NCBI RefSeq assembly: GCF_029889905.1
Contig: NZ_JARANZ010000003.1
Coordinates: 1 to 64,000 of the forward strand
Length of the DNA: 64,000 bases
Reading direction: 5' to 3'
Source: Chromohalobacter sp. 11-W
Lineage (GTDB): Bacteria; Pseudomonadota; Gammaproteobacteria; Pseudomonadales; Halomonadaceae
Shown here: positions 30,577-44,313 of the stretch, piece by piece
Position numbering within the stretch: position 1 is the first letter of the stretch
How the letters are laid out: every line of letters begins with the position of its first letter
The notes under the pieces: generated by a model
What the model was told of the DNA's origin: nothing
Seen by the model: only the letters and a program-made list of their open reading frames with translations
Databases searched by the model: none
Translations under genes and position numbers: made by a program

Positions 30577-31938
30577 TCAGCGCGCCATTTGCCCCTCGAT
30601 ATCGTCCGCAATGCGCTTGGCCAACGCGTCGACATCGAAATGAGGACGCCCTTCAACCATGACCCGGATCAAGGGTTCAGTGCCCGAGGGGCGCAACAAC
30701 ACACGCCCCTCGTCGCCCAGCTCCGCCTCGACTGAGGCAACAGCATGACGCACCTGCTCATTGGCCAGCAGCACCTTGTTGTCGACATCGGGGGTCAGGC
30801 GTACGTTGACCAACGCTTGCGGCGCTTTCTCGAAACCCTGGAGCAGGCCCGACAGCGACGATGACTCGCGTACCATGATCGCCAGCACTTGAAGCGCCGA
30901 CACGATCCCATCGCCGGTCGACTGCACATGACCGCAGACAATATGCCCGGAGGACTCGCCACCCAACTGCCAACCGTTGACTGCCAAGCGCTCCATCACA
31001 TAGCGGTCCCCGACCTTGGCCCGCTCAAAGGGGATACTCAAGGCCTCCAGCGCGGCCGCAAGACCGAAGTTGGACATAAGCGTCCCGACTACGCCGCCAC
31101 CCAGCATATCGCGCATCTTCCGGTCGCGAGCAATCAGATAAAGAATATCGTCGCCGTCGACCTCACGCCCCTCGGCATCAACGAGAATCACCCGGTCGCC
31201 ATCACCATCCAGCGCCATGCCCAGATCGGCGCCACGCTCAATCACTACCGCGCGCAAGGCATCGGGATGCGTGGATCCCACGCCCTGGTTGATATTGAGG
31301 CCATCCGGATCGACGCCGATCAAGCTGACCTCGGCGCCCAGTTCGCGTAACACGCTGGGCGCGATGTGGTAGGTCGCGCCATGCGCGCAATCCAGCACCA
31401 CCTTCAGGCCTTCCAGCGTCAGACGATCGGGCACCGTGGACTTGCAGAACTCGATGTAGCGTCCTGCGGCATCCGAGATACGTAGCGCCTTGCCCAAGGC
31501 CGCCGGCGCGACGGTGGATAGCGGCTGCTCGAGCTCTGCCTCGATCTCTTCCTCGACGGCATCGGCAAGCTTGACGCCCTCGGCAGAGAAGAACTTGATG
31601 CCGTTATCCTGAAACGGATTGTGTGACGCGGAAATGACGATCCCCGCATCGGCACGGAACGTCCGCGTCAGATACGCGATACCCGGCGTAGGCATCGGCC
31701 CCAGCAAGGATACGTCGACTCCGGCCGCCGATAGCCCCGCTTCCAGGGCAGACTCAAACATATAGCCCGAAATCCGCGTATCCTTGCCAATCAACACCTT
31801 GGCGCGGGACTTGCGCCCCGTGTGGCGTGACAGCACACGCCCCATCGCCCAGCCCAGTTTCAATACGAAATCGGCAGTGATGGGGGGTTCCCCCACCGTG
31901 CCGCGAATACCATCGGTTCCAAAATAGCGTCGTGTCAT
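30577..31938 (-). CDS. glmM: Phosphoglucosamine mutase
   Basis: GlmM converts glucosamine-6-phosphate to glucosamine-1-phosphate for UDP-GlcNAc, feeding peptidoglycan and LPS. The 453-residue protein has the active serine in [16 protein letters not shown] (near residue 103), the Mg loop DGDGDR (near 245), the sugar-binding GGESSGH, and the C-terminal phosphate-binding [12 protein letters not shown]. The ATG overlaps the folP stop by ATGA. folP-glmM is a conserved pair. Confidence 0.97.
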   Translation of the reverse strand: MTRRYFGTDGIRGTVGEPPITADFVLKLGWAMGRVLSRHTGRKSRAKVLIGKDTRISGYMFESALEAGLSAAGVDVSLLGPMPTPGIAYLTRTFRADAGIVISASHNPFQDNGIKFFSAEGVKLADAVEEEIEAELEQPLSTVAPAALGKALRISDAAGRYIEFCKSTVPDRLTLEGLKVVLDCAHGATYHIAPSVLRELGAEVSLIGVDPDGLNINQGVGSTHPDALRAVVIERGADLGMALDGDGDRVILVDAEGREVDGDDILYLIARDRKMRDMLGGGVVGTLMSNFGLAAALEALSIPFERAKVGDRYVMERLAVNGWQLGGESSGHIVCGHVQSTGDGIVSALQVLAIMVRESSSLSGLLQGFEKAPQALVNVRLTPDVDNKVLLANEQVRHAVASVEAELGDEGRVLLRPSGTEPLIRVMVEGRPHFDVDALAKRIADDIEGQMAR

Positions 31939-32828
31939 GCGTCGGTGCCTTCCTGTAGCACTGCCCAAGTCATATTGACCGCATCCACCGTCGGTCCCAC
32001 ATCGTGGACGCGCACGATACGCGCCCCACGCTCCACTGCCATCGTGGCGAGCGCCAAGCCGCCCGGCAGGCGCTCCTCAACAGGGCGCGCCAGCACTTTA
32101 CCAATCATACTCTTACGTGACATACCGGCCAGCACGGGGAGCCCGAAATCAGTCAATGGCTGCATGCGGTTCAGCAAACGCAGGTTGTGCTCGACACGCT
32201 TGCCGAAACCAAAGCCTGGATCGAGCACCAACTGGTCGCGCCGAATCCCCGCCGCCTCGCATTCAGCGATACGCGTTTCGAGAAACGCGGCCACCGCTTC
32301 CTCGATCGGCATCTCATAATGTGGGGCCCGCTGCATGTCAGTAGGCTCGCCCAACATATGCATCACGCACACTGGTAGGCCACTCACCGCTGCGGCCTCC
32401 AACGCGCCGGGCCAGCGCAGACTGCGCACGTCATTGATCATGCCCGCGCCCCGTGATGCTGCCTCACGCATCACTTCGCCGCGGCTGGTATCCAGCGACA
32501 CCAATGCATCCAGCTCGCTGACCAAACGCTCCACCACCGGCAGCACGCGATCCAGCTCTTCCTGAAGCGGCACCGGCGAGGCACCGGGACGTGTCGACTC
32601 ACCACCGATATCGATGATCGCCGCTCCCTCGGCCAGCATGGTTTCGGCATGACGTACGGCCTCATCCAGGGCGTTATGACGACCACCGTCGGAAAATGAA
32701 TCGGGCGTGACATTGAGGATCCCCATGACACGGGGATACGAGAGGTCGAGCTGATGGCGCCCACAGCGCAGCTGCTTGGGCATGGCGTATCGGTCTTGCA
32801 TGATCAGAGCCGTTGCAACGTCAAACAT
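31935..32828 (-). CDS. folP: Dihydropteroate synthase
   Basis: FolP condenses p-aminobenzoate with the pterin pyrophosphate made by FolK and is the target of sulfonamides. The TIM-barrel protein shows [35 protein letters not shown] and SRKSMIG in family order. The start is uncertain: 32828 has AAGG close upstream and gives 297 residues, whereas ATG 32783 gives the usual 282-residue form but lacks a ribosome site. It follows ftsH after a strong terminator. Confidence 0.93.
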   Translation of the reverse strand: MFDVATALIMQDRYAMPKQLRCGRHQLDLSYPRVMGILNVTPDSFSDGGRHNALDEAVRHAETMLAEGAAIIDIGGESTRPGASPVPLQEELDRVLPVVERLVSELDALVSLDTSRGEVMREAASRGAGMINDVRSLRWPGALEAAAVSGLPVCVMHMLGEPTDMQRAPHYEMPIEEAVAAFLETRIAECEAAGIRRDQLVLDPGFGFGKRVEHNLRLLNRMQPLTDFGLPVLAGMSRKSMIGKVLARPVEERLPGGLALATMAVERGARIVRVHDVGPTVDAVNMTWAVLQEGTDA

Positions 32829-32873
32829 CTACCTTAGCATGCGACGGCCAGAGTGTAAGCACGCCCCAAACGC

Positions 32874-32902
32874 CAACGGGCGCCGCTATGCGGCGCCCGT
32901 TG
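32874..32902 (-). terminator. Terminator of ftsH
   Basis: A perfect 13-bp stem CAACGGGCGCCGC/GCGGCGCCCGTTG with a three-base loop lies just after the ftsH stop. The leftward T-run is short (GTTTGG), but the stem is very stable. Confidence 0.75.
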
Positions 32903-32923
32903 GAGAATGGCACAAGATTGAGA

Positions 32924-34888
32924 CTAGTGGCCAGCCGGCCCACCCAATGGATCAGATGGGCGACGACGCGCATCGTCATCTTCGTCACTGCTGGTATCGG
33001 ATTCTTCATCCGCCGACGAGCCCGCAGTGTGCCCCGACCCGGTGGTCGGCCCTTTGTCGTCCCAATCCTCGGGAGGACGCGGCTTACGGCCTTCCATGAT
33101 CTCGCGAATCTGGTTGGCGTCGATGGTTTCGTATTGCATCAACGATTCGGCCATCAGGTCGAGCTTGTCACGGTTATCCTCGAGGAGCTGGCGCGCCTTG
33201 GCATAGCACTCATCGATAATCCGACGCACTTCCTTGTCGAGCCGTGTCGTGGTCTCGCCAGATTTGAGCTTGCCACCCTGACCCGGACCACCCAGGAACT
33301 GGTGCGACTCGTCCTCGTCGTACATCAGCGGCCCCATCTCCTCGGAGAGACCCCACTTGGCCACCATGTTATGGGCCAGCTCGGTTGCACGCTTGATGTC
33401 GTTGGATGCACCCGTGGTGACACCGTTTGGCCCCAGCGTCATCTCCTCGGCAAGACGGCCACCAAACAAGGAGCAAATCTGACTGATGATCTGCTGCCGA
33501 GAGAGGCTATACCGGTCTTCTTCAGGCAGGAACATCGTCACGCCCAGCGCACGGCCGCGCGGAATGATCGTTACCTTGTAGACGGGATCATGCTCGGGCA
33601 TCAAGAGCCCAATGATGGCGTGACCCGACTCGTGATACGCGGTATTGCTCTTTTCCTTCTCGGACATGGCCATCGAGCGTTTTTCGGCGCCCATCAGGAT
33701 CTTGTCCTTGGCCATCTCAAGCTCGTCCATACCCACCAGGCGCTTGTTGCGACGCGCCGCGAACAATGCCGCTTCGTTGACCAGATTGGCCAGATCGGCA
33801 CCGGAGAAACCCGGCGTCCCGCGTGCAATGAAGCTCGATTGGACATCATCCGCCAGCGGCACCTTGCGCAAGTGCACGCCAAGAATGTGCTCGCGACCGC
33901 GAATATCGGGCAGTCCCACCACGACCTGACGGTCGAAACGGCCGGGACGCGTCAGCGCGGGGTCGAGCACATCGGGGCGGTTGGTCGCGGCGATGACGAT
34001 GATGCCTTCGTTGGCCTCGAAACCGTCCATCTCGACCAGCAGCTGGTTGAGCGTCTGCTCGCGTTCGTCGTTGCCGCCACCCATGCCGGCGCCACGCGAA
34101 CGCCCAACGGCGTCGATCTCGTCAATGAAGATGATGCACGGGGCCTGCTTCTTGGCTTGCTCGAACATGTCACGGACACGCGACGCCCCTACGCCGACGA
34201 ACATTTCCACGAAGTCGGAGCCCGAGATCGAGAAGAACGGCACATTGGCCTCGCCAGAGATCGACTTGGCCAGCAACGTCTTACCCGTACCCGGCGGCCC
34301 CACCATCAGGACACCGCGAGGAATCTGTCCACCCAAGCGCTGGAACTTACTGGGGTCCTTGAGGAAGTCGACGAGCTCTTCGACTTCTTCCTTGGCCTCG
34401 TCACAACCGGCCACATCGGCGAAAGTGGTCTTGATCTGATCTTGGGTCAGCAGCTTGGCTTTGGACTTACCAAAGCTCATGGGGCCACCCTTGCCACCAG
34501 CGCCCCCCTGCATTTGACGCATGAAGAAGATGAAGATCGCCAGAATGATCAGAATAGGGAAGCTGGCCACGAGCAGGCGCGTCCACAGGCTCTGCTCTTC
34601 CGGCTGCTTGCCTACCACGCTGACATCGTGCGCCAGCAGGTCATCCATCAGCTTAGGATCTTGCGCCGCCGGACGAATCGTCTGGAATTGCGAGCCATCA
34701 TCACGCTCGCCCGTGATCGTGTAACCTTCGATGGTTACATTGCTCACTTGGTCATTCTGCACCTGCTCGACGAATTGAGAGTAGCTCATCGCCTGAGGCG
34801 AGCTTTCGGAACTGAAGTTGTTGAACACCGTCAGCAACACTGCCGCGATGACCAACCAGAGGATCAGGTTCTTCGCCATGTCGTTCAA
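32924..34888 (-). CDS. ftsH: ATP-dependent zinc metalloprotease FtsH
   Basis: FtsH is a membrane-anchored hexameric AAA+ protease that degrades sigma32, LpxC and misassembled membrane proteins. The 654-residue protein has two transmembrane segments (about 5-25 and 105-125), Walker A GPPGTGKT near 200, the second-region-of-homology arginines, and the zinc site HESGHA near 425. The only well-spaced ribosome site (GAGGG) serves a TTG at 34888; the first ATG (34879) is nine bases further in. Acidic Ser/Asp-rich tail. It follows rlmE, as in E. coli. Confidence 0.97.
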   Translation of the reverse strand: MNDMAKNLILWLVIAAVLLTVFNNFSSESSPQAMSYSQFVEQVQNDQVSNVTIEGYTITGERDDGSQFQTIRPAAQDPKLMDDLLAHDVSVVGKQPEEQSLWTRLLVASFPILIILAIFIFFMRQMQGGAGGKGGPMSFGKSKAKLLTQDQIKTTFADVAGCDEAKEEVEELVDFLKDPSKFQRLGGQIPRGVLMVGPPGTGKTLLAKSISGEANVPFFSISGSDFVEMFVGVGASRVRDMFEQAKKQAPCIIFIDEIDAVGRSRGAGMGGGNDEREQTLNQLLVEMDGFEANEGIIVIAATNRPDVLDPALTRPGRFDRQVVVGLPDIRGREHILGVHLRKVPLADDVQSSFIARGTPGFSGADLANLVNEAALFAARRNKRLVGMDELEMAKDKILMGAEKRSMAMSEKEKSNTAYHESGHAIIGLLMPEHDPVYKVTIIPRGRALGVTMFLPEEDRYSLSRQQIISQICSLFGGRLAEEMTLGPNGVTTGASNDIKRATELAHNMVAKWGLSEEMGPLMYDEDESHQFLGGPGQGGKLKSGETTTRLDKEVRRIIDECYAKARQLLEDNRDKLDLMAESLMQYETIDANQIREIMEGRKPRPPEDWDDKGPTTGSGHTAGSSADEESDTSSDEDDDARRRPSDPLGGPAGH

Positions 34889-35026
34889 GGGAATACCCTC
34901 ATTGCATGCAACTGTCTGCCAAGCAGGACCATAGATTGGACACTACACCACAAGAAGCGTTCCGACTACCAAGTCATTATGACTATCGAGCCGATACGCC
35001 TGAGGGCAAGTCCTATGGACGCAAGC

Positions 35027-35659
35027 TCAGCCGTGGAATCCTTCTGCAAACAGATAGACTTCGCGTGAACGGGTACGCGAGGCCTCCGGCTTGCGAGTCG
35101 TCACCTTGCGAAAGCTGCTACGCAGCTCTTTCAAATATGCATCGAACCCTTCTCCCTGGAAGACCTTGGCCAGAAAGCGCCCACCGGGCGATAAGGTTTG
35201 GCGCGCCAGATCCAGCGCCAGCTCAACGAGATACATCGCCTGGGGCTGATCGATGGCCGCCATACCACTCATATTGGGGGCCATGTCGGACATCACAAGG
35301 TCGACACGGCGCCCTTCCAAGGCGGCAAGAATCCGCTCCAACACATCCATTTCGGTGAAGTCGCCCTGGACGAACGTCACCCCGGCCAGCGCATCCATCT
35401 CCAGGAGATCCGACGCCACCACACAGCCCTTGGCCCCGACCTTGTCAGCGGCAATCTGGCTCCATCCGCCTGGTGCGGCGCCAAGGTCGATAACGGTCAT
35501 GCCCGGCTTGAGCAGCGCATCCTTGGCATCGAGTTCGAGTAGCTTGTAACTCGCCCGCGAGCGATAGCCATCTTGCCACGAGCGCTGTACGTAGCGATCG
35601 TCGAAGTGCTCCTTGAGCCAAGAGGCCGAGCTCTTGCTAGTATGCGAGGAACGTGCCAC
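35027..35659 (-). CDS. rlmE: 23S rRNA (U2552) 2'-O-methyltransferase
   Basis: RlmE (FtsJ/RrmJ) methylates U2552 in the A loop of 23S rRNA, a late step of 50S assembly. The 210-residue protein has the SAM-binding [13 protein letters not shown] near residue 58, the catalytic lysine in [12 protein letters not shown] near 40, aspartate in [11 protein letters not shown] near 124, and lysine in [11 protein letters not shown] near 164. It precedes ftsH on the same strand and is divergent from yhbY across a 260-bp spacer in which no clear promoter was identified. Confidence 0.96.
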   Translation of the reverse strand: MARSSHTSKSSASWLKEHFDDRYVQRSWQDGYRSRASYKLLELDAKDALLKPGMTVIDLGAAPGGWSQIAADKVGAKGCVVASDLLEMDALAGVTFVQGDFTEMDVLERILAALEGRRVDLVMSDMAPNMSGMAAIDQPQAMYLVELALDLARQTLSPGGRFLAKVFQGEGFDAYLKELRSSFRKVTTRKPEASRTRSREVYLFAEGFHG

Positions 35660-35919
35660 GGGTCACCTAAATCGATAGCGGTCTAAACTCATCCGGAAGG
35701 CAGGGGCGGGCTAGCTGAGCGGGTGGCACGGCCTTTCCAAGACGCCGCTTTCCCCGTAACATGGTGCGTTCTATCTTTTCTCGGCGCCACACTTCTCAAG
35801 GGCTGGCCATAAGGCCAGAACGACCGACAGCAGTTGCGCCGGTCTGCGGCTTGGCCGCATTCAGATAACGCCCTCGGCAACACGCCGAGTGTCCGCCAAC
35901 CCGGAACAGTCACGATACC

Positions 35920-36246
35920 ATGAGCTTGTCACAGGCACAAAAGAAAGCATTTCGCAGCATCGGCCACCACTTGAACCCCGTGGTGACGGTCTCGGAAAAC
36001 GGGCTGACCGAAGGCGTCCTGGCCGAGCTCGCTCGCGCCCTGGAAGACCACGAGCTGATCAAGGTCAAGCTCGCCATCGGCGATCGCGATGCCCGCCAAA
36101 CCGTGATCGACGAATTGACCGAGGCCAGCCACAGCGAACTCGTCCAGACGATCGGCAAGGTTGCCCTGCTTTATCGCCGCAACCCTCGCGTCAATCCCAA
36201 GCTATCCAACATCCAGCGCTTCGAGAACCACCACGGACGGCGCTGA
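35920..36246 (+). CDS. yhbY: YhbY family RNA-binding protein
   Basis: This CRM-domain protein binds pre-50S particles and is thought to act in ribosome assembly. The 108-residue protein has the family core LNPVVTVSENGLTEGVL, HELIKVKLA and IGKVALLYRRNP. The ATG at 35920 gives the normal N-terminus. Divergent from rlmE and convergent with greA, as in most gammaproteobacteria. Confidence 0.93.
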   Translation: MSLSQAQKKAFRSIGHHLNPVVTVSENGLTEGVLAELARALEDHELIKVKLAIGDRDARQTVIDELTEASHSELVQTIGKVALLYRRNPRVNPKLSNIQRFENHHGRR

Positions 36247-36250
36247 ACGG

Positions 36251-36310
36251 CCGGGCTATGCCCGGAGCTTGAAGTTATAAGAACGGCGCTTCGCGCCTGG
36301 AAGTCGGAAG
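36251..36310 (+). repeat. REP-like intergenic repeat, copy 1
   Basis: Two small hairpins, CCGGGC-TAT-GCCCGG (36251-36265) and GGCGC-TTC-GCGCC (36285-36297), are joined by an AGCTTGAAGTTATAAGAA linker and followed by TGGAAGTCGGAAG. An inverted, imperfect copy lies 155 bp downstream. Repeats of this build are usually dispersed in intergenic regions. Confidence 0.6.
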
Positions 36311-36362
36311 AAACAGCAAGCCCCACTTTGAACTTCGAGAATCCGGATGCCCCCTTGGACGA

Positions 36363-36400
36363 AAAAATGCCAGCGACGAAGTATCGTCGCTGGCATTTTT
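36363..36400. terminator. Bidirectional terminator between yhbY and greA
   Basis: A perfect 17-bp stem from AAAAATGCCAGCGACGA to its complement with an AGTA loop has T-runs on both strands. It lies between the two inverted REP-like copies and ends the convergent yhbY and greA transcripts. Confidence 0.9.
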
Positions 36401-36464
36401 CGTTAGGCGCGAGAAGCCAAGATCAAACCACTACAGTACTGTTTTGGGTTTGGCTTTTGATCTT

Positions 36465-36525
36465 TCTTCCAGGCGCGGAGCGCCGCTCTTTCAGCTAATA
36501 GCTTCCAACTTCCGGCGCAGCCGGG
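36465..36525 (-). repeat. REP-like intergenic repeat, copy 2 (inverted)
   Basis: Read on the minus strand it repeats copy 1: CCGGC-TGC-GCCGG (36512-36524), a GAAGTTGGAAGC linker, GGCGC-TCC-GCGCC (36472-36484), then TGGAAG. It abuts the greA stop codon at 36526. Confidence 0.6.
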
Positions 36526-36998
36526 TTACAGGTGCTCGACCCCGGCAATTTCGTATTCGACGTCGCCGCCCGGCGTGCGTACTAACACGGTATCGCCCTC
36601 TTCCTTGCCGATCAGAGCGCGCGCGATCGGCGATGTCACGGAAATCCGCCCCTCTTTGATGTCGGCTTCGTCTTCGCCGACGATCCGGTAACGCACTTCC
36701 TCATCGTCCTGGAGGTTGATCAACTCGACCGTCACGCCGAAGATCACCTTACCGGTCTTGGGCAACTTGGTGACGTCGATCACCTGCGACGCGGACAGCT
36801 TGCCTTCGATTTCCTGAATGCGCCCTTCGATGAACCCTTGCTGCTCCCGTGCAGCATGGTACTCGGCGTTCTCCTTGAGATCACCGTGTTCACGCGCCTC
36901 GGCAATGGCGTTGATCACCTGGGGACGCTCCACGCTCTTGAGGTGCTCGAGCTCCTTTCGCAGGCTTTGTTCACCTGCGACGGTCATCGGGACCTTAT

Positions 36999-37002
<4 letters not shown>
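36526..37002 (-). CDS. greA: Transcription elongation factor GreA
   Basis: GreA enters the secondary channel of RNA polymerase and stimulates cleavage of backtracked RNA, the same channel used by DksA. The 158-residue protein has the N-terminal coiled coil with acidic tip ([20 protein letters not shown], about 36-55) and the C-terminal FKBP-like domain. Its ATG overlaps the carB stop by ATGA, the conserved carB-greA junction. Confidence 0.97.
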
Positions 37003-40229
<3,227 letters not shown>

Positions 40230-40301
40230 GACGATTCCCGCTAACTTGGTGACTGACGACGGCTCAACGTGAAAGCGCCTCCGCCGCGCGGAGGCAGGGA
40301 C

Positions 40302-41447
40302 CTAGCGACGCGCTTGCATCAAGGCGATGAAGCGATCGAATAGCGGCGCCACATCGCGCGGGCCCGGACTGGCCTCGGGATGCCCCTGAAAGCTGAACGC
40401 CGGGCAATCGGTACGCTCGATGCCTTGCAGCGTGCCATCGAACAGCGAGCGGTGCGTGGCCCGCACGTTGGCTGGCAGGCTCGTTTCGTCGACCGCGAAG
40501 CCGTGATTCTGGCTGGTGATCATCACTCGACCGGTATCGAGATCCTCGACCGGATGGTTGGCACCATGATGGCCATTGTTCATCTTCACCGTGCGCGCCC
40601 CGGAGGCCAACCCTAGCAGCTGGTGCCCCAGGCAGATGCCGAACAGCGGCAACCCGGCGTCGATAACCTCGCGGATCGCTGTAATGGCGTAATCGCAAGG
40701 CTCCGGATCGCCAGGCCCATTGGCCAGGAAGACACCATCAGGGTTCATCGCCAGCACCTCGGCGGCCGGGGTCTGTGCCGGCACTACCGTCAGGCGGCAT
40801 CCGCGCGAGGCCAGCATGCGCAGAATGTTGAACTTCGCCCCGTAATCATACGCCACCACATGAAACGGACGCTCGGCCTGGGACGCATCGGCATAGCCGC
40901 TGCCCAGCGCCCACTCTCCTTCGCTCCATTCGTAAGTGTCGCGACAACTCACTTCCTTGGCGAGATCCATGCCTTTGAGGCCGGGAAAGCCGCGCGCCGC
41001 AGCCAAGGCCCGCTCGACGGCATCCTCGCCCTCGGCCTCGCTGCCCGCCAGGATCGCGCCGTTCTGCGCGCCCTTGTCGCGCAAAAGCCGCGTCAGACGC
41101 CGCGTATCGATATCGGCGATGCCCAGCACGTTGCCACGCGTGAGATACTCGTCGAGGCTCGCCTCGCTACGAAAATTGCTGGCCATGAGAGGCAAGTCAC
41201 GGATCACCAGACCGGCCGCAGCGATGGCGGCGGACTCGATGTCCTCGGCGTTGACGCCGGTATTGCCGATATGAGGATAGGTGAGGGTAACGATTTGTCG
41301 CGTGTAGGAGGGGTCGGTAAGGATTTCCTGATAGCCAGTCATGGCTGTATTGAAAACCACTTCACCACTCGTTTGCCCATCGGCGCCGATGGCACTGCCA
41401 TGAAATACACTGCCGTCTTCCAAGGCCAATATCGCGGGTCTGATCAA
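40302..41447 (-). CDS. carA: Carbamoyl-phosphate synthase small subunit
   Basis: CarA is the glutamine amidotransferase subunit that supplies ammonia to CarB through a tunnel. The 381-residue protein has the N-terminal CPSase domain ([17 protein letters not shown]) and a class I GATase domain with the nucleophile in [12 protein letters not shown] (near residue 268) and the His/Glu pair in [10 protein letters not shown] (near 352). The leader between the dapB terminator and carA (about 110 bp) shows no riboswitch that I recognise. Confidence 0.97.
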   Translation of the reverse strand: MIRPAILALEDGSVFHGSAIGADGQTSGEVVFNTAMTGYQEILTDPSYTRQIVTLTYPHIGNTGVNAEDIESAAIAAAGLVIRDLPLMASNFRSEASLDEYLTRGNVLGIADIDTRRLTRLLRDKGAQNGAILAGSEAEGEDAVERALAAARGFPGLKGMDLAKEVSCRDTYEWSEGEWALGSGYADASQAERPFHVVAYDYGAKFNILRMLASRGCRLTVVPAQTPAAEVLAMNPDGVFLANGPGDPEPCDYAITAIREVIDAGLPLFGICLGHQLLGLASGARTVKMNNGHHGANHPVEDLDTGRVMITSQNHGFAVDETSLPANVRATHRSLFDGTLQGIERTDCPAFSFQGHPEASPGPRDVAPLFDRFIALMQARR

Positions 41448-41558
41448 CGCAACGTCCTCCCCTTGTCATGCGCGAGTCTGAGCCAGGGCCGGCGAGTCGC
41501 CGGGCCCCTCGTATTCAAGGAGCACTGAGAGTATCGACGACCGCTGCTCGCGGGTCGT

Positions 41559-41602
41559 AAAAAAGCGGGACGAAACCTGAAAGAAGCCCGGTTTCATCCC
41601 GC
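41559..41602 (-). terminator. Terminator of dapB
   Basis: A 13-bp stem (one G-U pair) GCGGGATGAAACC/GGTTTCGTCCCGC, read leftward, is followed by six T. It separates dapB from carA, so carAB has its own promoter. Confidence 0.88.
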
Positions 41603-41690
41603 CTTATTGTCATTCGCTCGGATCCCTGTGGCCACCAATGCATTTGCTTGGCCAAATTGGCTCGATGATACGCGATTTGCAGATCGCAGA

Positions 41691-42509
<819 letters not shown>

Positions 42510-42621
42510 TTACGATTACGTGTCGATGAATGACGGGGAGTATACCAAACCGTCCCGCATTCCCGTCACGCACACCGCCACTCATGAATATGACGTGATC
42601 GTGGACGAGGCCACGCCGGCA

Positions 42622-42912
42622 TCAAGCCACGCCAGGCTGCCAGACGATATCGAGCTCCTCACGGCTGGCCATCCGTTTGAGATGCACCGTCACGACCTCT
42701 TCAAGGCGCTCGCGGGTCGCCGCATCTTCGGCCGTCAGTTGAAGATGCAAGGCATCTGTCTCGGCGCGCATGTGGCACACCCCGTCATCGAACGTGACGC
42801 GCCCCTGATGCTCATCGTGGGAAACGTCCAGCTTGTGCTGCCAGTGTTTGCACAGGCGATTGATATAACGCGAACCGGATGTCGTCGCAACGACGGCGTG
42901 GGAAACAGGCAT
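42622..42912 (-). CDS. DUF2218 family small protein
   Basis: This 96-residue protein of unknown function matches the DUF2218 pattern as I know it: TTSGSRYINRLCKHWQHK at the N-terminus and an acidic body ending in LEEVVTVHLKRMASREELDIVW. Family members are often found beside iron-uptake genes, and this one is divergent from an iron-type ABC importer. GGAGG lies five bases before the ATG. No signal peptide or membrane segment is visible, so it is likely cytosolic. Confidence 0.8.
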   Translation of the reverse strand: MPVSHAVVATTSGSRYINRLCKHWQHKLDVSHDEHQGRVTFDDGVCHMRAETDALHLQLTAEDAATRERLEEVVTVHLKRMASREELDIVWQPGVA

Positions 42913-43130
42913 GAATACCTCCTAGCAGGATGACCGCCCAACGGACATGCCATTATGGCACCCACGCTCACCCCTGACCGGCAACGCCCTGTTCGTCGAC
43001 ACGGGACTCAACGTCTCCAGACGATCGCTCACGAGGCAGAACGCCCCATCGCCCGTGGCTCGACGCGCCCTAGAGATGCAGGCATACTAGCAAGCAAATG
43101 CGAACAGCAATGAATCGCAAACAATAGCGT

Positions 43131-43142
43131 CACTAATTAGTG
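43131..43142. promoter_or_regulatory. Palindrome upstream of the ABC importer
   Basis: CACTAATTAGTG is a perfect 12-bp palindrome 44 bp before the start of the binding-protein gene, in the AT-richest part of this spacer. It could be an operator. It does not match a Fur box. Confidence 0.35.
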
Positions 43143-43185
43143 TCTTTGCTCGTATCCAACTCAGATAACCAATCCGACACCACCC

Positions 43186-44313
43186 ATGCCCACCCCACTA
43201 CTTAAAGCCATCGCCAGCGCAGCCCTAACCCTTAGCTGCATGGCCGCCCAGGCCGACCCCATCACCGTCACCGATATCGCCGGCCGCGAAGTCACCGTCG
43301 AGGCGCCTGTGGAACGCGTAATCCTGGGCGAAGGCCGCCAGATCTATCTATTGGGGGCACTAGAGCCCGAAGATCCCTTCGCGCACGTAGTAGGCTGGCG
43401 CAAGGACTTCTCCCAGGCCGACCCGGACAACTACGCCAGCTACGCTGCCAAGTTTCCCGAGATGACCGATATCCCGACCTTCGGTGGCTTCAAGGACGGC
43501 ACCTTCGACGTCGAGCAGGCCGCCTCGCTTCAGCCGGATGTGGTGCTGATGAACCTCGAGGCCAGGGCCGCTACCGAAGACGCAGCCTATGACGACAAGC
43601 TCGCCAAGCTCGGCATTCCCATCGTCTACGTGGATTTCCGTGAAAAACCTCTAGAGCACACCATCCCCTCCATGCGACTGATGGGCCGCCTGCTGGGCGA
43701 GGAAGACCGGGCACAGGCCTTCATCGACTTCTCCGAGAAGCAGATGGCCCGCGTTACCGAAACGCTCACCGCCGCCGACCCCGAGCGCCCCAAGGTCTTC
43801 ATCGATCGTGCCGGGGGCTATTCCGACGACTGCTGCATGAGCTTCGGGCCGGGCAACTTCGGCGAGTATGTCGAAATCGCGGGCGGCACCAACATCGCTG
43901 CCGATATCATCCCCAATACCTTCGGCACCCTGAACCCCGAGCAGATCATCGCCGCCAACCCCGACCAGGTAGTCGTCACCGGCGGCAACTGGGATGCCTA
44001 TGTACCCGGCGGCGACTGGGTCGGCGTGGGGCCGGGTGCCGACATGGAGGCGGCCCGCAAGAAGCTCGAGGCCCTTACCCAACGCACCGCCATGACCGGT
44101 ATCACGGCCGTGGAAAATGGCAATTTCCACGCCATCTGGCATCAGTTCTACAACAGCCCCTACTACTTCGTCGCCGTGCAGCGGTTGGCCAAATGGTTCC
44201 ACCCGGCACTCTTCCACGACCTGGACCCCGAGGCGACGATGCAGGCGCTGCACGAGCGCTTCCTGCCGGTCGACTACCAACCCGGCTACTGGGTATCGCT
44301 CCATGACCGCTAA
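43186..44313 (+). CDS. Periplasmic iron-complex binding protein
   Basis: This class III periplasmic binding protein (FepB/FecB/BtuF-like) belongs to an ABC importer, most likely for an Fe(III)-siderophore or heme-type ligand. The 375-residue protein has a signal peptide ending AQA-DP near residue 24, ITVTDIAGREVTVEAPVERVILG at the mature N-terminus, and the domain-linking helix near residue 160. It overlaps the permease gene by 11 bases. No outer-membrane receptor or TonB gene is nearby, so the ligand is not settled. Confidence 0.85.
   Translation: MPTPLLKAIASAALTLSCMAAQADPITVTDIAGREVTVEAPVERVILGEGRQIYLLGALEPEDPFAHVVGWRKDFSQADPDNYASYAAKFPEMTDIPTFGGFKDGTFDVEQAASLQPDVVLMNLEARAATEDAAYDDKLAKLGIPIVYVDFREKPLEHTIPSMRLMGRLLGEEDRAQAFIDFSEKQMARVTETLTAADPERPKVFIDRAGGYSDDCCMSFGPGNFGEYVEIAGGTNIAADIIPNTFGTLNPEQIIAANPDQVVVTGGNWDAYVPGGDWVGVGPGADMEAARKKLEALTQRTAMTGITAVENGNFHAIWHQFYNSPYYFVAVQRLAKWFHPALFHDLDPEATMQALHERFLPVDYQPGYWVSLHDR

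Noticed and set aside
43083-43185. Fur box before the iron-type ABC importer
   Set aside because: AT-rich sequence is present but no window matches the GATAATGATAATCATTATC consensus well enough to call.
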